A stretch of DNA of 64,000 nucleotides from Blasia pusilla. Taxonomy: Eukaryota > Marchantiophyta > Marchantiopsida > Blasiales. The position numbers were made by a program, and so were the translations under genes. The DNA lies in NCBI GenBank assembly GCA_050084515.1, contig CM114272.1, positions 16,120,001 through 16,184,000 of the forward strand, written 5' to 3'. The notes beneath the pieces are model-generated. The model ran no database searches. It was given only the letters and a program-made list of their open reading frames with translations, and was not told the origin of the DNA. Positions 41,393-54,433 of the stretch are shown in pieces; position 1 is the first letter of the stretch; every line of letters starts with the position of its first letter.

Positions 41393-41478
41393 CCTTCAAC
41401 AAAATCAGAACTAGCGTCAGCTAATCCACCCATGCTTTCAACATGTACACAACCGGCAAATCAGTTTCTACCTCACCT
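41393..41478 (-). repeat. LTR-A relic
   Basis: GCAGAGGTATCTCCTT...CAGAACTAGCGTCAGCTA...CAAATCAGTTTCTACCTC matches the left part of LTR-A (compare 5278-5375) with about 15% change. It directly precedes the start of the duplicated RNR1 segment. Confidence 0.75.
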
Positions 41479-41494
41479 TTCTATTCAGTAACTG

Positions 41495-42345
41495 ACTTTC
41501 TGAGGGTTACAACGTTCAGATTAGTAAGTGGGTGATAAGTAGATATTGTTGTCTGTTTTGCAGGAAATACGCAAAGATTGAAGTCTATACAATTGACTCG
41601 GAGGATACCGATGAAGTATTGATTCGTAATGATCACTCAGCTACTTCGAGTGTTTCTTGTTTTTCTGTAATCCACTCAATTGGGTGTGTGGTTTGGGCAA
41701 AGGAGTTCAAGTAGATCATACGCCACATGATCATGTTCTGACTACGTGGGTGCTATGCTCAACTCAAATTGCTGACCATATTGCGAGAATCTTATGGTTG
41801 GGGCTTACAAGTTCTCTCGTAATTCATGCCTAGTCGATTGTCTTGTCAATTGCGTCTGATAAAAGGTTTGATGGGACTCATTGGGGTGTTTTTGCTTATA
41901 ATTGCACTTGGGAGTGTTGTAGGTTTGAGGAGCAAAATAGTTTTCATTGGAGGTGGTAGTGTATTCTCATCAGGGAAGTAGGGGCAGTCAATTCTCTTTG
42001 GTGATCCCTATTAACAAGCTAAGGTATCAAGTTGGTCAACTCTGCTGAAATTAGTTAGCGATCGGCAGTCATTGTAAGTAGGATTGCAAGTGCTTTGGAT
42101 TTGAGCAAGTATGTGTGTCTCAGTACACAGATAGATTTGTTTGACAAGTGTACATCTCTACTAGGTTAGATGAGTTTACCAGGTTGCTTGTTGCATGGTG
42201 ACTTACTGACTGTACATGTACTCACTTAAGAAGAGCTTTCTCAGTTGGGAAAATTTGGTTACATTTTTCTGCCAGGGAAGTAGAAATTCGTGGAACTTAC
42301 ATCTATATGGGAGAACGTAACTTAGCATTTATTCAACCCATCTGA
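41495..42345 (+). pseudogene. RNR1-like pseudogene fragment (segmental duplicate)
   Basis: Paralogous to 19030-22260. The exon matching 19095-19157 is present at 41565-41616 with an 11-base deletion that destroys the frame (GCAAAGATTGAAGTC), still followed by ACAATTGACTCGGAGGA. The exon matching 19305-19411 is reduced to its last bases (CATGATCATGTTCTGACTA). The intron homologous to 19412-20078 is kept (41750-42275). Only the first 30 or so bases of the next exon remain (GGAAGTAGAAATTCG), then the copy jumps to the 3' UTR. All later exons are deleted. Confidence 0.92.
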
Positions 42346-43002
42346 CATCTGATGGGTGTAGGGCCTGAAAGTATCTTCACTACCCAGCAGCCCTCGCACA
42401 GTAAGAGTGCAACACTAGAGAAAAAAATGTACAGTACTAAGCCTTACCAATCGCTCTCGAAAACTGTAGAAATTTCTGGACGGACATCCTGTGATATTCA
42501 TCGGACATTTGCAAGAACTTCTGGAAGCCACTTGACAAGCTGCCCAGGAGTGCTTCAACCTGACCCCTACGGCATTTACTCCCAACAGACCAGGACAGGT
42601 AACTTCCTGTGTAGCAACTGTAATCAACACCTAGAGACACTGTCGTCCCAACTACTCTTGGCAAGTTATTGAGATGCAAACTCCATGCAGAGTAAAGGAC
42701 AGTATTCGTCATACTAAAGTTTGTCAGGTTTGTTGAAGTGGTGAATTTAATCATGTCTATTTGAAGAAACATTTCAATAAACTTCAAAATTTGAGACACT
42801 AAAGTACATCGCATGTCCATTCAAATTGCGTACATAAAAATAATCTGTGAGAACAAAGCAAACTCAGAAAATCATCTTGGTTCATCCAAATGAAAACTGC
42901 TGTACAAATCTTGTCTACCACCTTCCCTAACAAAGCCTGATATGAGAATGATGACCAGGCTACCTTCTGGTATAATTTTATACTATTTCATGGGAGGACG
43001 CC
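42346..43002. other. duplicated 3' intergenic region between RNR1 fragment and hydrolase
   Basis: Similar to 22260-22990 with small indels. No coding exon. Confidence 0.6.
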
Positions 43003-45791
43003 TTATACCATTGCTTCCTGTCCTGGTGCCGGTCCTTTGTTAACTTCTCCCATCAAATTGCGTGTAAGAAAGTCCTTGATAATCTCGACAAGCTCCTCTG
43101 GTGTTTCTTCTTGAGGAACATGTCCACAATTTTTTATCAACTTAAACTCCGCGCAAGGAAGTAATTTGGCCAGTCTCTCACTATTCCATGCAGGTACTAT
43201 TCGATCAGTATCCCCGGTTACCACCAACACTACAAAAACATTCCCGATTGACGTGATTTCAGATTGCTTGCTCATCATCATTGAAATCCTCCTCAGTTGT
43301 GCACTCAAGCCTAATATGTTGCACAAAATACATGGCTACTTTTCAACAGTACTAACTCCACCATCGCATGGATTCCATACTCCATAGGTCAATCATAGAT
43401 CGGCACAGGTTACAACATTGAACAGTGAATAATCATGAGCAACCAAAGCAGATACCTGGGCAGGATATTTCCTGGAGCTTCCTCTTTCCGAAAAGAAGTT
43501 GCTCCGAATTATCAGCCAAAGCTAGGAAGAACTCGACCAGCGCTCTATCCCAATCTCGACATCCTAGTGGCTGCAAAGAACAGAAGGTCCAACAGAAGAT
43601 TTTCAATAATATTTGTAAGAGATCTCTAAGGCTCAGTATTTTCTTTTGTAAAAAAAAAGATATTTCAGGTTTTTCTGATATCTGGATTTGACAAGAATAA
43701 CTATAAACACCCAACCCCCTTTGAATCACAAATCGGGGTACCAGGAGGCTTTGATGGGCGTAGTTCGTCCAGTAGGATATGACCGGCGACCCCAGTGCGG
43801 TATAACATTATTCGAGAAATGTGCTACAAGCCTTCAATTTTGCTCAATATGAAGCCATACCTTGGTGTAGCCATCCAGGACGTACTTGTCAGCTTTTGTT
43901 GCATCAAAAAATGCAGTGCGGACAGCAAAAGGACCACCTTTATCCATAATTCTCCGCACCTGGGAATGAAAAGCGTCACTCAGTCCACTAGAAACTACTC
44001 TTCCAAGTAGGGGAAAAAACCCAGAGCACGAGTGTAACTATACCCTTACTTAAAATTGGTTGAGAGGAAAGAAAAAATAATTAGAGGTCGTTGGTGTTCA
44101 TGAGTGTTGATGACACAAGAGTAAGGTGCAGAAGGCGACAACAATAAGCCTAGGACGATAGCGCAAAGTCCTTCAGACCCTAAGTTGTCCCTAATCTTTG
44201 ATGAGACAGACAGTAGTGCTTGTGAATCCCTTTTGAACATACAACCCTTAATAAGAGAAAAAGGAATGGCGACACATACAGTAGCTGTATGACGAACGGA
44301 CCCGCCACAATATTGGAATACAGAAGATGTTTGATCAATCCGATTGGCTGTATTCATTAAGTTGTGTCTATCCATCCCTTACGACCATACACCCATCGAT
44401 AGGACGGACATAAATAGGGATAGATTCAGGAGCTGGTATAAGAAAACAACTCCTTACCAACCATAACCCTGGTGGTGACCTTAAGATGAACCCAACCAGC
44501 CCAATAAATTTCAGAAGTAGGAAATTTTTTACTCTTCTGACAAAGTCCACCACTTTAGCAAAGCACCACACGAGGGCTGCCCAGACTTTTGACAGTGGAC
44601 TACTCTCCTTGGCCGCCATCTCCTCCTCAAGTTTATGTTCCTTCTCTGCCAAATCCTTTGCTTGTTTGATCTGGCGCATGATCAGAGGAGCCATGAGCGC
44701 AGGAGCCACCAAAATCAAAGCAGCTACTTTTTCCGGTGCTTGAAAGTATGCTTCAGCTGCCATTATACTTCCTGCTGAATGTCTGACCCCTTCCCCATTC
44801 ATCAAGATCAGCTTCTACCACATCAGTTCCTCCAAAAAAATCATCTAGTCAGGACAAGAAAAAATAATGCCGAAGAGTCCGGACACAATTCACCATCACT
44901 GAGTTGCCTTGACACAATTGTCGAGTCCTGAATAGCAAGCGAGAAGACGGTGCCGACCCAAGCATGAGACACACTCTATGAATTAGAGGTAGTAAAGAAG
45001 GCTGATCTAGGCTTTGTGTCATCTGCGCCAAGATAGGTTCGAATTGAAATTACATACCCGATCAATATGGCTTGGTCTGCCTGGATAAAATTGATAAACG
45101 ACAAAGCGGCTGCAGCTGAGAACGCTACACTGTACGGATTACCGAACTTCCATTTAGCTTCCTTAGCCGTAGGAGGTGGGAATGCCCGAGATGTCAGACC
45201 AAAACCGGGGCGATCAAATGCAAGCACAGATTCCCCAAGCCATTCTGCAAGCCGTGGCATGATTCTCTCCCACGAAAACAAAGAGGCCCCAAATCCGTGC
45301 AACAAAATACCCGGGACTCTCAGTTTGTCTTCCGAAATACCTTCTAAACCATCATCCCGTGGCCGTGCGTTCTTATAATGGATCTGAACATCATAAAACT
45401 CTGCAAATCGACTGTCCGGGTCCGCAAGGAGCCACGGGTCCACCAGCATTGATTGGTCCACGCCAGCCACAAATCGAGATTTCTTCTTTGGTCGTTTCGT
45501 TTCTTCGTACACTCCTTGTCCTGCTAAACCTAGTTCATCATCGCGAGGCTCTCCGGTGTACACACCCGCAGAGCTTCTGATCGCCCTTGTAACAACCCCC
45601 ACTGCTTTCTTCACCTTGATTTGCAACCCGCAATCGCGAATGGAAGTACGATCCGTGAGAGGCAACGACTGGTAAGGCAAATTCATCCCGAGGCTCCCAG
45701 GAGAGTGAGAGCATGGCAGAATCAGCTTCGAGCGAGCAACTGCACTCAAGCTCTTAGTGATTGAATTTCCGGCAACGCCTGCAATTGCCAT
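43003..45791 (-). CDS. alpha/beta hydrolase fold protein, probably plastid-targeted
   Basis: Five exons on the minus strand: 45058-45791, 44458-44782, 43861-43959, 43456-43570, 43003-43229; GT..AG junctions, phases agree, 499 residues. The N-terminus (MAIAGVAGNSITKSLSAVARS) looks like a plastid transit peptide. Family features: oxyanion region ILLHGFGAS, FDRPGFGLTSR, nucleophile elbow GHSAGS formed across the exon 1/2 junction (Ser), a lysine/glutamate-rich helical lid with hydrophobic segments (about residues 275-350), then VLVVTGDTDRIVP (Asp) and NCGHVPQEE (His). The catalytic triad is complete. The substrate is unknown; the fold covers esterases, lipases and haloperoxidase-like enzymes. 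A broken paralogue lies at 22995-24775. Confidence 0.92.
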
Positions 45792-46619
45792 GGCTTCAAC
45801 TGGCCCGCCTGTATCACTTCTTCCGATTAAATCCCCGACTCGATTCGCATTTCACCCCAACTCCCAATGCAGATCATGCCTGTGACCATCCGTGTCGCAA
45901 CTCCTCCACATTCGTATGCTAATTCTGCAATCCGCCTGTCTCTCCTCTCCCGCCGCCTGCCTTGCCCCGATCCGTGCTCTGCAAACGACTCTGCAATGCA
46001 GAGCTCCTGCACTTGCAACGCGACGTCGTATTGAGTAAACCAGTGCAAGGTCGGGGAGCTTCTTCTTTTTTCGGATAATATTCGGATAAAATCTGCTTAT
46101 ATAATTGGAAAGGGGGTGGCCGGTAATATTCAATAAAAATTGGGATTCTTTTTGCACTCGGTCCAAATCTGAATTTTGAAATCTGAGATTCCGGCCATCC
46201 CAAAAGATCCGGTTGCTTTCAAAATTGCCGTCTTGTCCATGTATGCTTCATTATTTTCTTCCTTGTGCTTGTTTCCTATTTTTTTTCCTCCTTCAATGTT
46301 AGGAACTTGGGAAGCAAGGCTACAAAAACAAACATGTACAAAAGACTCTTCCCTTCTTGTTTGCAAACATGTGTGCAAGTGTGCCTTTTAAACTAAAATT
46401 CATATGTCATAGGGGATCCTTGGCATGAGTTGAACCCGAAAATGCCTCCCGGCCAGTTGGGAGCCAAGGAATTCACCCCTTGAGAATACTTGGAGCTCTC
46501 ACACTTCCAAATATTCTGAAGGGGTTTTAAATCTTAAAAAGAATGCAAAGATCATTTCAGGAAGACAAGTCAATAGAAGGTGTAACAATTTCAACTTCTA
46601 CTTGAAAACAAAGATATCT
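45792..46619. other. 5' flank of the hydrolase gene
   Basis: Contains overlapping short frames on the minus strand (45827-46378) with no known motif. Presumably promoter and 5' UTR near the hydrolase start. Confidence 0.4.
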
Positions 46620-48662
46620 TTATGGATTAGCATATAGGTACCTAAAGATAGCAGATTTTTTCCAAAGAACTATGGATTCAACAAGCATGTCCTCATAGTT
46701 AGTAGTAGGGCCTTCTAAAGCAATTCTGAGAACAACGTCTAAACACTTACTCCCTAGTCTATTCCTACACTTGCTCTTTATCATGTTGTGAATTGAGAAT
46801 GCTCTCTCACAAATTACAATGCTTATACATTAAACCCTCGCAACATTATCCAATACCAAAAAGTTTGCAAACTTGCATTGTAAAGATGGACTCCAACTCA
46901 CCATTGCCCACACGTCCTTGAAATTACAGTCCTTCCACTCAGTTGTCGCCATCAACTTCTTGCTTCTTGGGGGTTTCAAGATTCTCATTGCAGCAATAAG
47001 ATAATTGTCTCTAGATCTATCTTACAAGGCTATACAAACATTCTCAGCATAACCCTTCTGAAACAATAGAGCAACTTCCAAATCCTTGCCCGTGTGACCC
47101 CTAATCATATCTATACTATGGAACTTTCTCCCTCTAATTTCATATTGCAAGCATCTCAAATAGCCATCTGGAGGTCCAAATTCTGGTGGAATATTGTAAC
47201 TTGTAAAAAGTAGATGCATTCAAACCATGGGTTTCCATCATGAAATTCATAGTAATAGTAGTTATCTCGTAACTAACAATGATGCCAATGGTACTTACAT
47301 CAACACATTTGTACTGAAGTATATTGTTTAAGTTAGCCAACATAGAAATAATGTTACCCAAAAGTATAATGGATAGATCATTTGGAACAATCTTAACTTG
47401 TCATATAAGTTTGCAACATTCCCATCATTTTCCGAAGGTGAAATGTCCCTAAAGTATGTTAAAACATATTCTAGTGAATCACATAGGGTGGATTCAGCTT
47501 ATCATTGTGACAACCATCTGATCTTATGATATAATTTCATGACTCTTTGGGAGTCATTCATCTTCGGGAGTCATTCATCTTCTCCTACACATAAACAAGA
47601 ATAGCTTTTCGTTTGGAAGACCTCTTGAAATACCTTGCTACAACATTGAGAATAGAATCTACTTCTATGGAGATAGATTTGCAATTAGTTTCTTTAGCAG
47701 TTATGAAAGCTGCAAGGTTTGTCCTATGAGCATCACAATGCACTGAAAGAATGAACAAGTTTACCTTTTGCTTCACTTGTGAAGCCACCTCATTTTGGCT
47801 CCCTACCATTGAGGAGGCTCCATCATACTCGAAAGCTACCACTCTAGAAAATTCTAGCCCCCCATCTTTGAGTAACTCCAGCAAAATATTTGTGATAGCA
47901 TTATAACACTTTAGCCTCATAGCAAAGCAATCATAAAAAAAAACCCTCTACTTGACCATCTTCTAAGAAGGTTGCAAAGACTAACGAATGCCATGTCACA
48001 GATATATAAATAGATTCATCAATCATAATTCCAAAGAATGGTAACGTTTGAATCCTAGCAAATGTCCTTTTGAGCACAACTTGACTTATAAAGAAAAACA
48101 TTTCAATGCAACTTAACTTTTCTTATCTTTGTAAAGATCTCTAGTAATAGGTGCATTCACAAAAAGCATCAACATACACATACTCATGGACTTTGAGAAA
48201 GGCATGGCCTTCTTCGCAAGAAAATATGCACACCTAAATAAAGTGAGGAGAGCTACCTCACATGTTCAATTGGATGTAGCAATGGCCTTGGCCATAGATT
48301 TCTTACCTCCATTAGCTGCCCCAACTAGCTTTGTATGCTCATTTGACTTTACATGATCTGTAAAGGCAGAGACCTTATAGTTGATAGAACCATTCTTGGC
48401 AAAGACATTCTTGCCTTTGCAATCCTTTTAGATCTTACAATGCATTCTTCCACTGGAAGAATCAAGGATGATTCAATCATACATTGTGTACCAAACGTCC
48501 TTCCAAGCTTCTTGGTTTTTTGCATGTAAGGTCACATTGCTGCCCAATGTACTATGCTCTTCCCTCTCTTTTGATGATCTTGATAGAGCTATGATCTCTG
48601 GAAGTTCCTTCAGAAACCTCGTTGCTAAAAAATTCATTTATAGTCCTATGTCCTTTGGCCAT
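46620..48662 (-). pseudogene. degenerate hAT-type transposase (DUF4371-like)
   Basis: Minus-strand frames in order: start MAKGHRTINEFF (48662), a BED/TTF-like zinc region (WYTMYD...GRMHCKI...KVSAFTDHVKSNEH) with stops, the central RNase H-like segment VVAFEYDGASSMVGSQNEVA and LSVHCDAHRTNLAAF (about 47690-47850), and the C-terminal dimerisation motif ICERAFSIHNMIKSKCRNRL followed by VVLRIALEGP (about 46700-46810). Many stops and frameshifts. I did not find terminal inverted repeats or an 8-bp target duplication. Confidence 0.8.
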
Positions 48663-50149
48663 TACTACAACTACGAAAGGTAAAAAGTGGATAGTAGATG
48701 GTTTGAAAGCAAATATGGGAGCTTTCTGAATAATTTCCAGCAAGCAAGTCTAAAGCACATATGTTCCTCCTACATTAGGTGAAAAACTACAATTAAGGTA
48801 TAAAGCAAAGTACAAGAATCCGAGCTTGAGCACCTCAATTTTTTGCACAACCGAGAAGTTCAACCAAATGCAAGGGAAGAAATGAAACTGCACATTAAGC
48901 AATAGCAAACCCTAAAGGCACTGCCAATGTCAAGCCCTCCAGAGCAAGAACATGAATCACGGATTAAGAGCTAAACAAAAAGCCAAAGTGCGAGTGAACT
49001 ACCTCACGATGTTGCGAGGAGCGTTAGGTTCAAAGAACTGTAAATTTAAACGAGCACAATAATCAAGAGTCAAAGTTCCAAAGGGATACAAAATGAGAAG
49101 TGCAATGTCCACTTCCATAAACGATCTCTTAAAGATTGATACCCTGTGTGCAACCATTGCAACGTAAGGACTAGCTAGACAATAAAAGATTAAAAAAAAA
49201 AAAGGCTCAAGGCGAGCTATGACAGTGAATAGCTACAACCACGCGGCAAGAGCGAGAGAGAGTCTCCGCTAGCGCGAGAGCAACTTTCCTAGCAATGTGC
49301 CAATCGGCTGTACAACCAAACAAGTAACGAGAGTGAGCCTCAATAGGGGTCTGCAAGAGAAGACAAAGAGACAACACAACCAAACTTGTGCTAGCAATGC
49401 ACAACACGGCAAATCGCGGGAGCAAGACCCAGCATGAAAAAGCAAGAGAGTTCCAACCGCGCAACAAAGAGCAAGAGCAAGACTCAACAAACGCGGGAGC
49501 AAGATTCTTGGCAAGTGCAACGTGATGAGAGCGAGCCTTAGCAAGAGTTTTCCTGACAAGAAGTCAAAACACAACAAGGTCATCCCGCCATACTTGCGAG
49601 AGCAATGCATTAAATGCACAAGAGGGCGGACCTTGGGACCAAGGCGAACGGAGTCGCGATGCTCAAGGATTAGGAATGACTCAATTGAGGCTAACTAAGG
49701 CCGCGATGGGGTCTCCGCCCATACGGTCCCTGTGGGCGTGCGCCGCCAACCCCTCAGGAACCCCTCTCCCCGTAGCATGCCACCCTAACTGCACTTTAGG
49801 ATGTTTTAGATGGACGGCCCAAAATCCCTAGATGCATTGTTTTGCCCATATGCCATTGATCATGAGTTCCAAAAATAGCCTATTGGTTTCCGAGCACTTG
49901 AAAAACATTCCGGCAACCTCCTGGCCATTCTCCATCACGATACAACTCTCAATCGACATCATTCCAAGTCCAAAGCGAGTTTTCAATCATGCTATGGCAA
50001 TATTGGGACAAATCTGGCACGATACTCCCGCTCACATTGGCTGCCATAAATTGTCTCAAATCCACCATAAATCCAACTGGGAAAAAAAAATAGAAAAATG
50101 GATACCCATATTAGTTGTAACCTCGAGTCTTCTTGTTCCTTGAACCATC
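48663..50149. other. non-coding, nothing recognised
   Basis: 49230-49620 is rich in GCAAGAG/GAGAGC words, which give leucine-rich frames on the minus strand without any family resemblance. Confidence 0.4.
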
Positions 50150-50258
50150 GTGCGGCTCTTTGAGAGGGGTGGGAGACAAAGTAAGTAGTAAACACATGTG
50201 GAGGACACGTGGATAGCATAGATGGAGAGGAAAAAAGGGAGTGTCTATATGCTATAAA
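50150..50258 (+). repeat. repeat family R, copy 2
   Basis: TGCGGCTCTTTGAGAG, GTAGTAAACACATGTGGAGG, ACACGTGGATAGC, TAGATGGAGAGGAAAAAA and GTGTCTATATG in the order seen at 62655-62757, with few changes. Confidence 0.75.
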
Positions 50259-51325
50259 AAGTTTTTCTTTCTTTTTTATATAATAATCTTTTGGGGGTCG
50301 TTAAAAAAAATAAAGGGGAGGGAAAAAATGTTTGAAAAATATGTCTTAACATAGAGAGGGAAAACACAAAGCAACACATTAGGGGTGATAGAGTTTCCCA
50401 TGTGAAGTTGTCATAATCGGGACTAGCATTGATTTGCTTCCGCAACAAGAGGGGGCAAAAATTTTAGAATGAACGCGTTGAAGGATCCGGAAATATATTT
50501 GAATTGGACACTCACGTATTTATGACAAAAACTAGCAGGGGGAAAAGAGGAGTCGGGAACTTCGAGCCTCTTTGAAGTACCAAAAGGGGAAGTTGAAGAG
50601 CTACCTCTTTTGGAGTCGGGGAAAGCCTTGTTGGGACAATTTTGGATGCCCAAGAATTCCCAAAAAAGGGGATCTTTAACCCCTATTGTGCATGAGATAA
50701 AGATAATACTCTAGAATTATTCCACAAAACCAAGGAGAGAAAGCAAGGGGTAAAAATAGTAACACAATGGGTAAATATGAATAATAGACTCTGAAAAAAG
50801 GGGAAAATTTATTGTGCATTTTGGAATGGGGAGGAGTTTAACAACAAGTTTTTCAACAAGTAATAAATGAAATAGTTTTACCTCAAAAAACAAAGAGTAG
50901 ACACCGTTATATAGTCCCGCTGTTTGGCTAAGAAAATTTTAGCCGTAAAACATTCAGTGCCGATTCACTCATGAGGTCCATCACTAAGGCAAACTATGAC
51001 ACAATATTCCTAGCAAGTAGTCGTGGAATGGGTTATTGATGGATAATTTCATTATTCATCTTTGGTCTCAAATTTACTTAGATTCCAAATTTATTTATGA
51101 ATTCCAATCCGAATTTGACCTCTAATTTGATTGATTTCAAAATTGATTCTAAACTCTCAATATCAAATCAAAATGTGAACGAAGAAAAATTCCACACATT
51201 ACCAATTTGAAAACAATTATTTGGTACTCTATTCTTTTTACTTCTTCTCCTCATAATTTTCTCATGAAAAAAGTGGATTATGTTTGGGAACTCGTTTATG
51301 TTATTTGGTTGGAACCTCTATAACA
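50259..51325. other. AT-rich non-coding, nothing recognised
   Basis: No exon-like frame or repeat assigned. Confidence 0.4.
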
Positions 51326-51494
51326 TCTATATTATTATTGGAGAGTGCCTTCTTAATTTGCAAACACCTCATTGCTTGACATGTGGCAATTGGGCACCAA
51401 GAAGATGTTTCCCTCTCTACGGGCGGCACCAACAAAAAATTGTTTGTAATATGATTAATCCCTTCACTCTCGTGCTTGGCAGGGTGCCCACTAG
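51326..51494 (+). mobile_element. Helitron-like copy H3 (169 bp)
   Basis: Starts TCTATATTATTATTGGAGAGTG after A and ends with the hairpin-like CTCGTGCTTGGCAGGGTGCCCA then CTAG, before T. Same length as the inverted copy at 53796-53964. The best-preserved copy with both termini and the subterminal palindrome. Confidence 0.72.
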
Positions 51495-51628
51495 TCCTAC
51501 TAATTTCTAGGTACATTTAAGCTTGTTTAAATACGGGTGTTTAGAAGAGATATAAGAAGACCTAAGTGGAGTAGGAATCACTTATTCCAATATACATCAA
51601 ACATTGTAGAAGCTCCACGGGAAGTAAA

Positions 51629-51824
51629 ATTTACATTATTATTGGAGAATGCCTTCTTGATTTGCAAACATCTCTCTGTTTGACATATGGCAACCAGGCA
51701 ACAAAAAAATGTTTCATATGTTCCGATTTTATTTTTTTTGAATTTGTATGCAACATCATTAATCCCTTCACGGGCTAAAATCCTTCAAACATCTTTTTAT
51801 TCCCAGTGCACAGCACCTTACTAG
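51629..51824 (+). mobile_element. Helitron-like copy H4
   Basis: TTACATTATTATTGGAGAATGCC (5' end mutated) to CAGCACCTTACTAG before T. The interior is close to H2 (GAATTTGTATGCAACATCATTAATCCCTTCACGGG), so two subfamilies exist: H2/H4 and H3/H5. Confidence 0.6.
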
Positions 51825-52139
51825 TCAAAATTTATGGTGAAATATGTCAATAGCCCACCATTGACATTTTCCACTAGTTCCTATTAACAATGAAACTTAA
51901 ATTGTGGGAGGAGCGACACTTGTGATACACATAGGAAAGATTTTAATATATGAAGGGGGTGACATTTTTATTTAGAGATCCTACAAGTTGACATTCCTTA
52001 ATTGCGGACTCAATTTGAGGGTTTAAGCAGCGCTAACATACAGCATAGTTGTTTTTTGTGTGATGTGCAATTGGAAAATGAGAATGCAGAACTAGTAACC
52101 ACATCTCTGAATTTACCTCGTATAAATTTTACATAAATG
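51825..52139. other. no feature recognised
   Basis: Intergenic AT-rich stretch between Helitron-like copy H4 and a possible gene fragment. Confidence 0.4.
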
Positions 52140-52530
52140 AAAAATCTTCGTCAACACTTGGTTGAAGAACTAAAGCAGCGTAAGGTTGTTGAGGGGAATG
52201 CAAGCTAGTTGATGGCTCAAGTTGAAAAGATATCCTCAAAGTGAGAACCCATTTGTTCAATGTGGAGATAGTTTGTGTAAGAACAAAAAAAGTTTTAGTT
52301 TGAATTGTTATGCATGCGTATTTATAGGAGTAGAAGACGTGAAAGCTGCGGACTTTGCACGCAAGGGGGCTTCAAGTACTCCGGTTAGTGTTACTTATGT
52401 AACATGATCTCCTATCGCTTGAGGATTGTAAGCGAGATCTTGCAAGGTTGGCTGTAGTGGAGGAAAATTATGAATATCTTAAGACAGAACTTGAAGTTTC
52501 CTACGAGTCTTCTATTGCAGCTAATGAAAG
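52136..52530 (+). pseudogene. possible gene fragment encoding coiled coil
   Basis: ATGAAAAATCTTCGTCAACA opens MKNLRQHLVEELKQRKVVEG, then a stop. At about 52410-52529 an open stretch gives LSLEDCKRDLARLAVVEENY followed by EYLKTELEVS...AANER, with heptad-like spacing, ending at a plausible donor, AGG|GTGAGT. The two pieces look like exons of one coiled-coil protein, but I cannot name it. A captured fragment is possible, because Helitron-like copies lie on both sides. Confidence 0.35.
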
Positions 52531-53795
52531 GGTGAGTTGCATCTTTACCAGTCCCAAAATACAAGGTTTCTCTGACTTGCATGAACAATATTTTTCTCCC
52601 GTCGTTGTTTTGTTTGTTTGTTAGATATACTTTGTGTGATCTGATGGCTGCCTTGTTGGGCATTTGTTAGTGCACACGTATCGAGCAATATGTATATGAA
52701 AGTGCAAAAAGATAGTTCGCGACAGCAACATTTAGTGGTTGAACAAAGGTATTTCAATCAAACACTTGTGGAGATGATCCTTAAGAAGTCTATAATGTGG
52801 ATGAGGAGTTTTGAAAGGACTCCTCGTCTTATGTATGTTTGATTCTAATTACAACCTACCGGAAGTATGCATGTTGATAAATTTCCACAAAAATAGTTAG
52901 AATTCACGCAACTAGAGAACAACGAAGTCGCCAAAATACACTACGAGTTTTCAAAGGATGGTACATTGCTTGTCAAATTCATCTTATATCCATAGTGAAG
53001 AGTGCCATAAACTCTTTGACAAGCACATAAATTTGTGACAAAGCGATGGATTCAGCCGAATCAACCCGGGTTGATTGAGTCAAAGAAATAGAGGGAAAAC
53101 AGTGGCATGACATTTTGGAAGTGGAAGGGGAAGAACTCGAGAGAATTCAAATGTCACAAGAAGTAAGGATGAATCTAACCGAATCAGTAACATTGGATTG
53201 AAAGGTTTGGATAATCAGTAACTTTGGATGAAATCAGTTTAATTTCCGGGGTTTGGGTAAGGAGAATTCTGTAGAATTTTGTAAAAAATAGACACGAGGA
53301 ATAGGAAAAATTTCCCCCTTTCATACCAAAGTTATATTTTGTGTGGACTTTGTCATTGTACAACTTATGCAAGAAGTATATGTTGAATTTATTTGTAGTG
53401 TTAGAATAACTTTGGGATGAAAGGGGGGAAACGTTCTCTATTGTTCACGTCTATTTTTTCTCCCAATACGCAATTAGGAGAACATCCTGTTGGGAATCTC
53501 ATGCAATTCCTCATGCTCCTGTTCATGGACAATCTGAAATACTCTTGCACTCCCAAGTTGGTGGTTGGAACCCATCTGAGAAAATAGTCAACATGTAAAA
53601 GCATCGAGAGAAGTGTGGAGTGAAACGACTTTCGGGATAAGTTTTATGGAGTTGATTTTGTATTTTTAGTTCCCATTTAACTTTTCCTCCGCCCTTGAAA
53701 ACAAATTGTCTTGGAGGAATACACAACCTTTTTCCCTTTCATACCAAAGTTATCTGTAAGATTGACAACAAGTTTAGCATTTTGCATAACAAATA
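52531..53795. other. non-coding, nothing recognised
   Basis: A word, CCTTTCATACCAAAGTTAT, occurs at 53316 and 53736, hinting at an old local duplication. No gene called. Confidence 0.4.
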
Positions 53796-53964
53796 CTAGT
53801 GGGCAGCCTATGTCATGCACGAGAGTGAAAAGATTAATCATTTTTATTAAAAACAAAATCTTGTTGCCCATAGAGGGACAAATATTTTATCTTTGTCCAG
53901 TTGTCACGCGTCAAGCAAAGAGGTGTTTGCAAATCAAGAAGGCACTCTCCAATAATAATATAGA
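53796..53964 (-). mobile_element. Helitron-like copy H5 (169 bp, inverted)
   Basis: On the minus strand: A then TCTATATTATTATTGGAGAGTGCC...CTCTCGTGCATGACATAGGCTGCCCA then CTAG and T. Same length and termini as H3 in opposite orientation, 2.3 kb away. Confidence 0.72.
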
Positions 53965-54433
53965 TTAGGGGTAATGCCGTAGTATTGTAGGAGCGGAGTG
54001 TTAAATGGAGGGATTTGAGAGAGCAACTCGTAACTCCCAAAATCAGAGGAACACGAAGCTCAACAATACGCTATAAATTAAGCAAATTTAATAAACTTTT
54101 TATCATTCCATACATTATTACATATCCATGTAATATGAAGTAAAATTCAATTTTCAAATTATACGAGAAAGTCGTTTTACATCAAATAATCACTTTATAA
54201 TTTATTTTCTAGACACATCAAAAGTTTCTCTCCATGGTGTGAATTCATCCCACGAAACCACCGGAAATGAAATAATACCCATTCCGCGCTCCACAAGAAA
54301 ATAAAAGTTCCCAGTTTTCAGGCACACTTTGAGTCTCGCTCCTCCACCCTCTATTATGCTTTGTGAGCAAGGTCTACAGAGGATAAAGCATACTGGTGTA
54401 CAACCCAAGCCTAGTGAGCTCGTGTACTAATGA

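Noticed and set aside
49207-49619. Leucine-rich membrane protein on the minus strand
   Set aside because: Frame arises from repeated GCAAGAG words; two overlapping frames look alike and no family motif is present.
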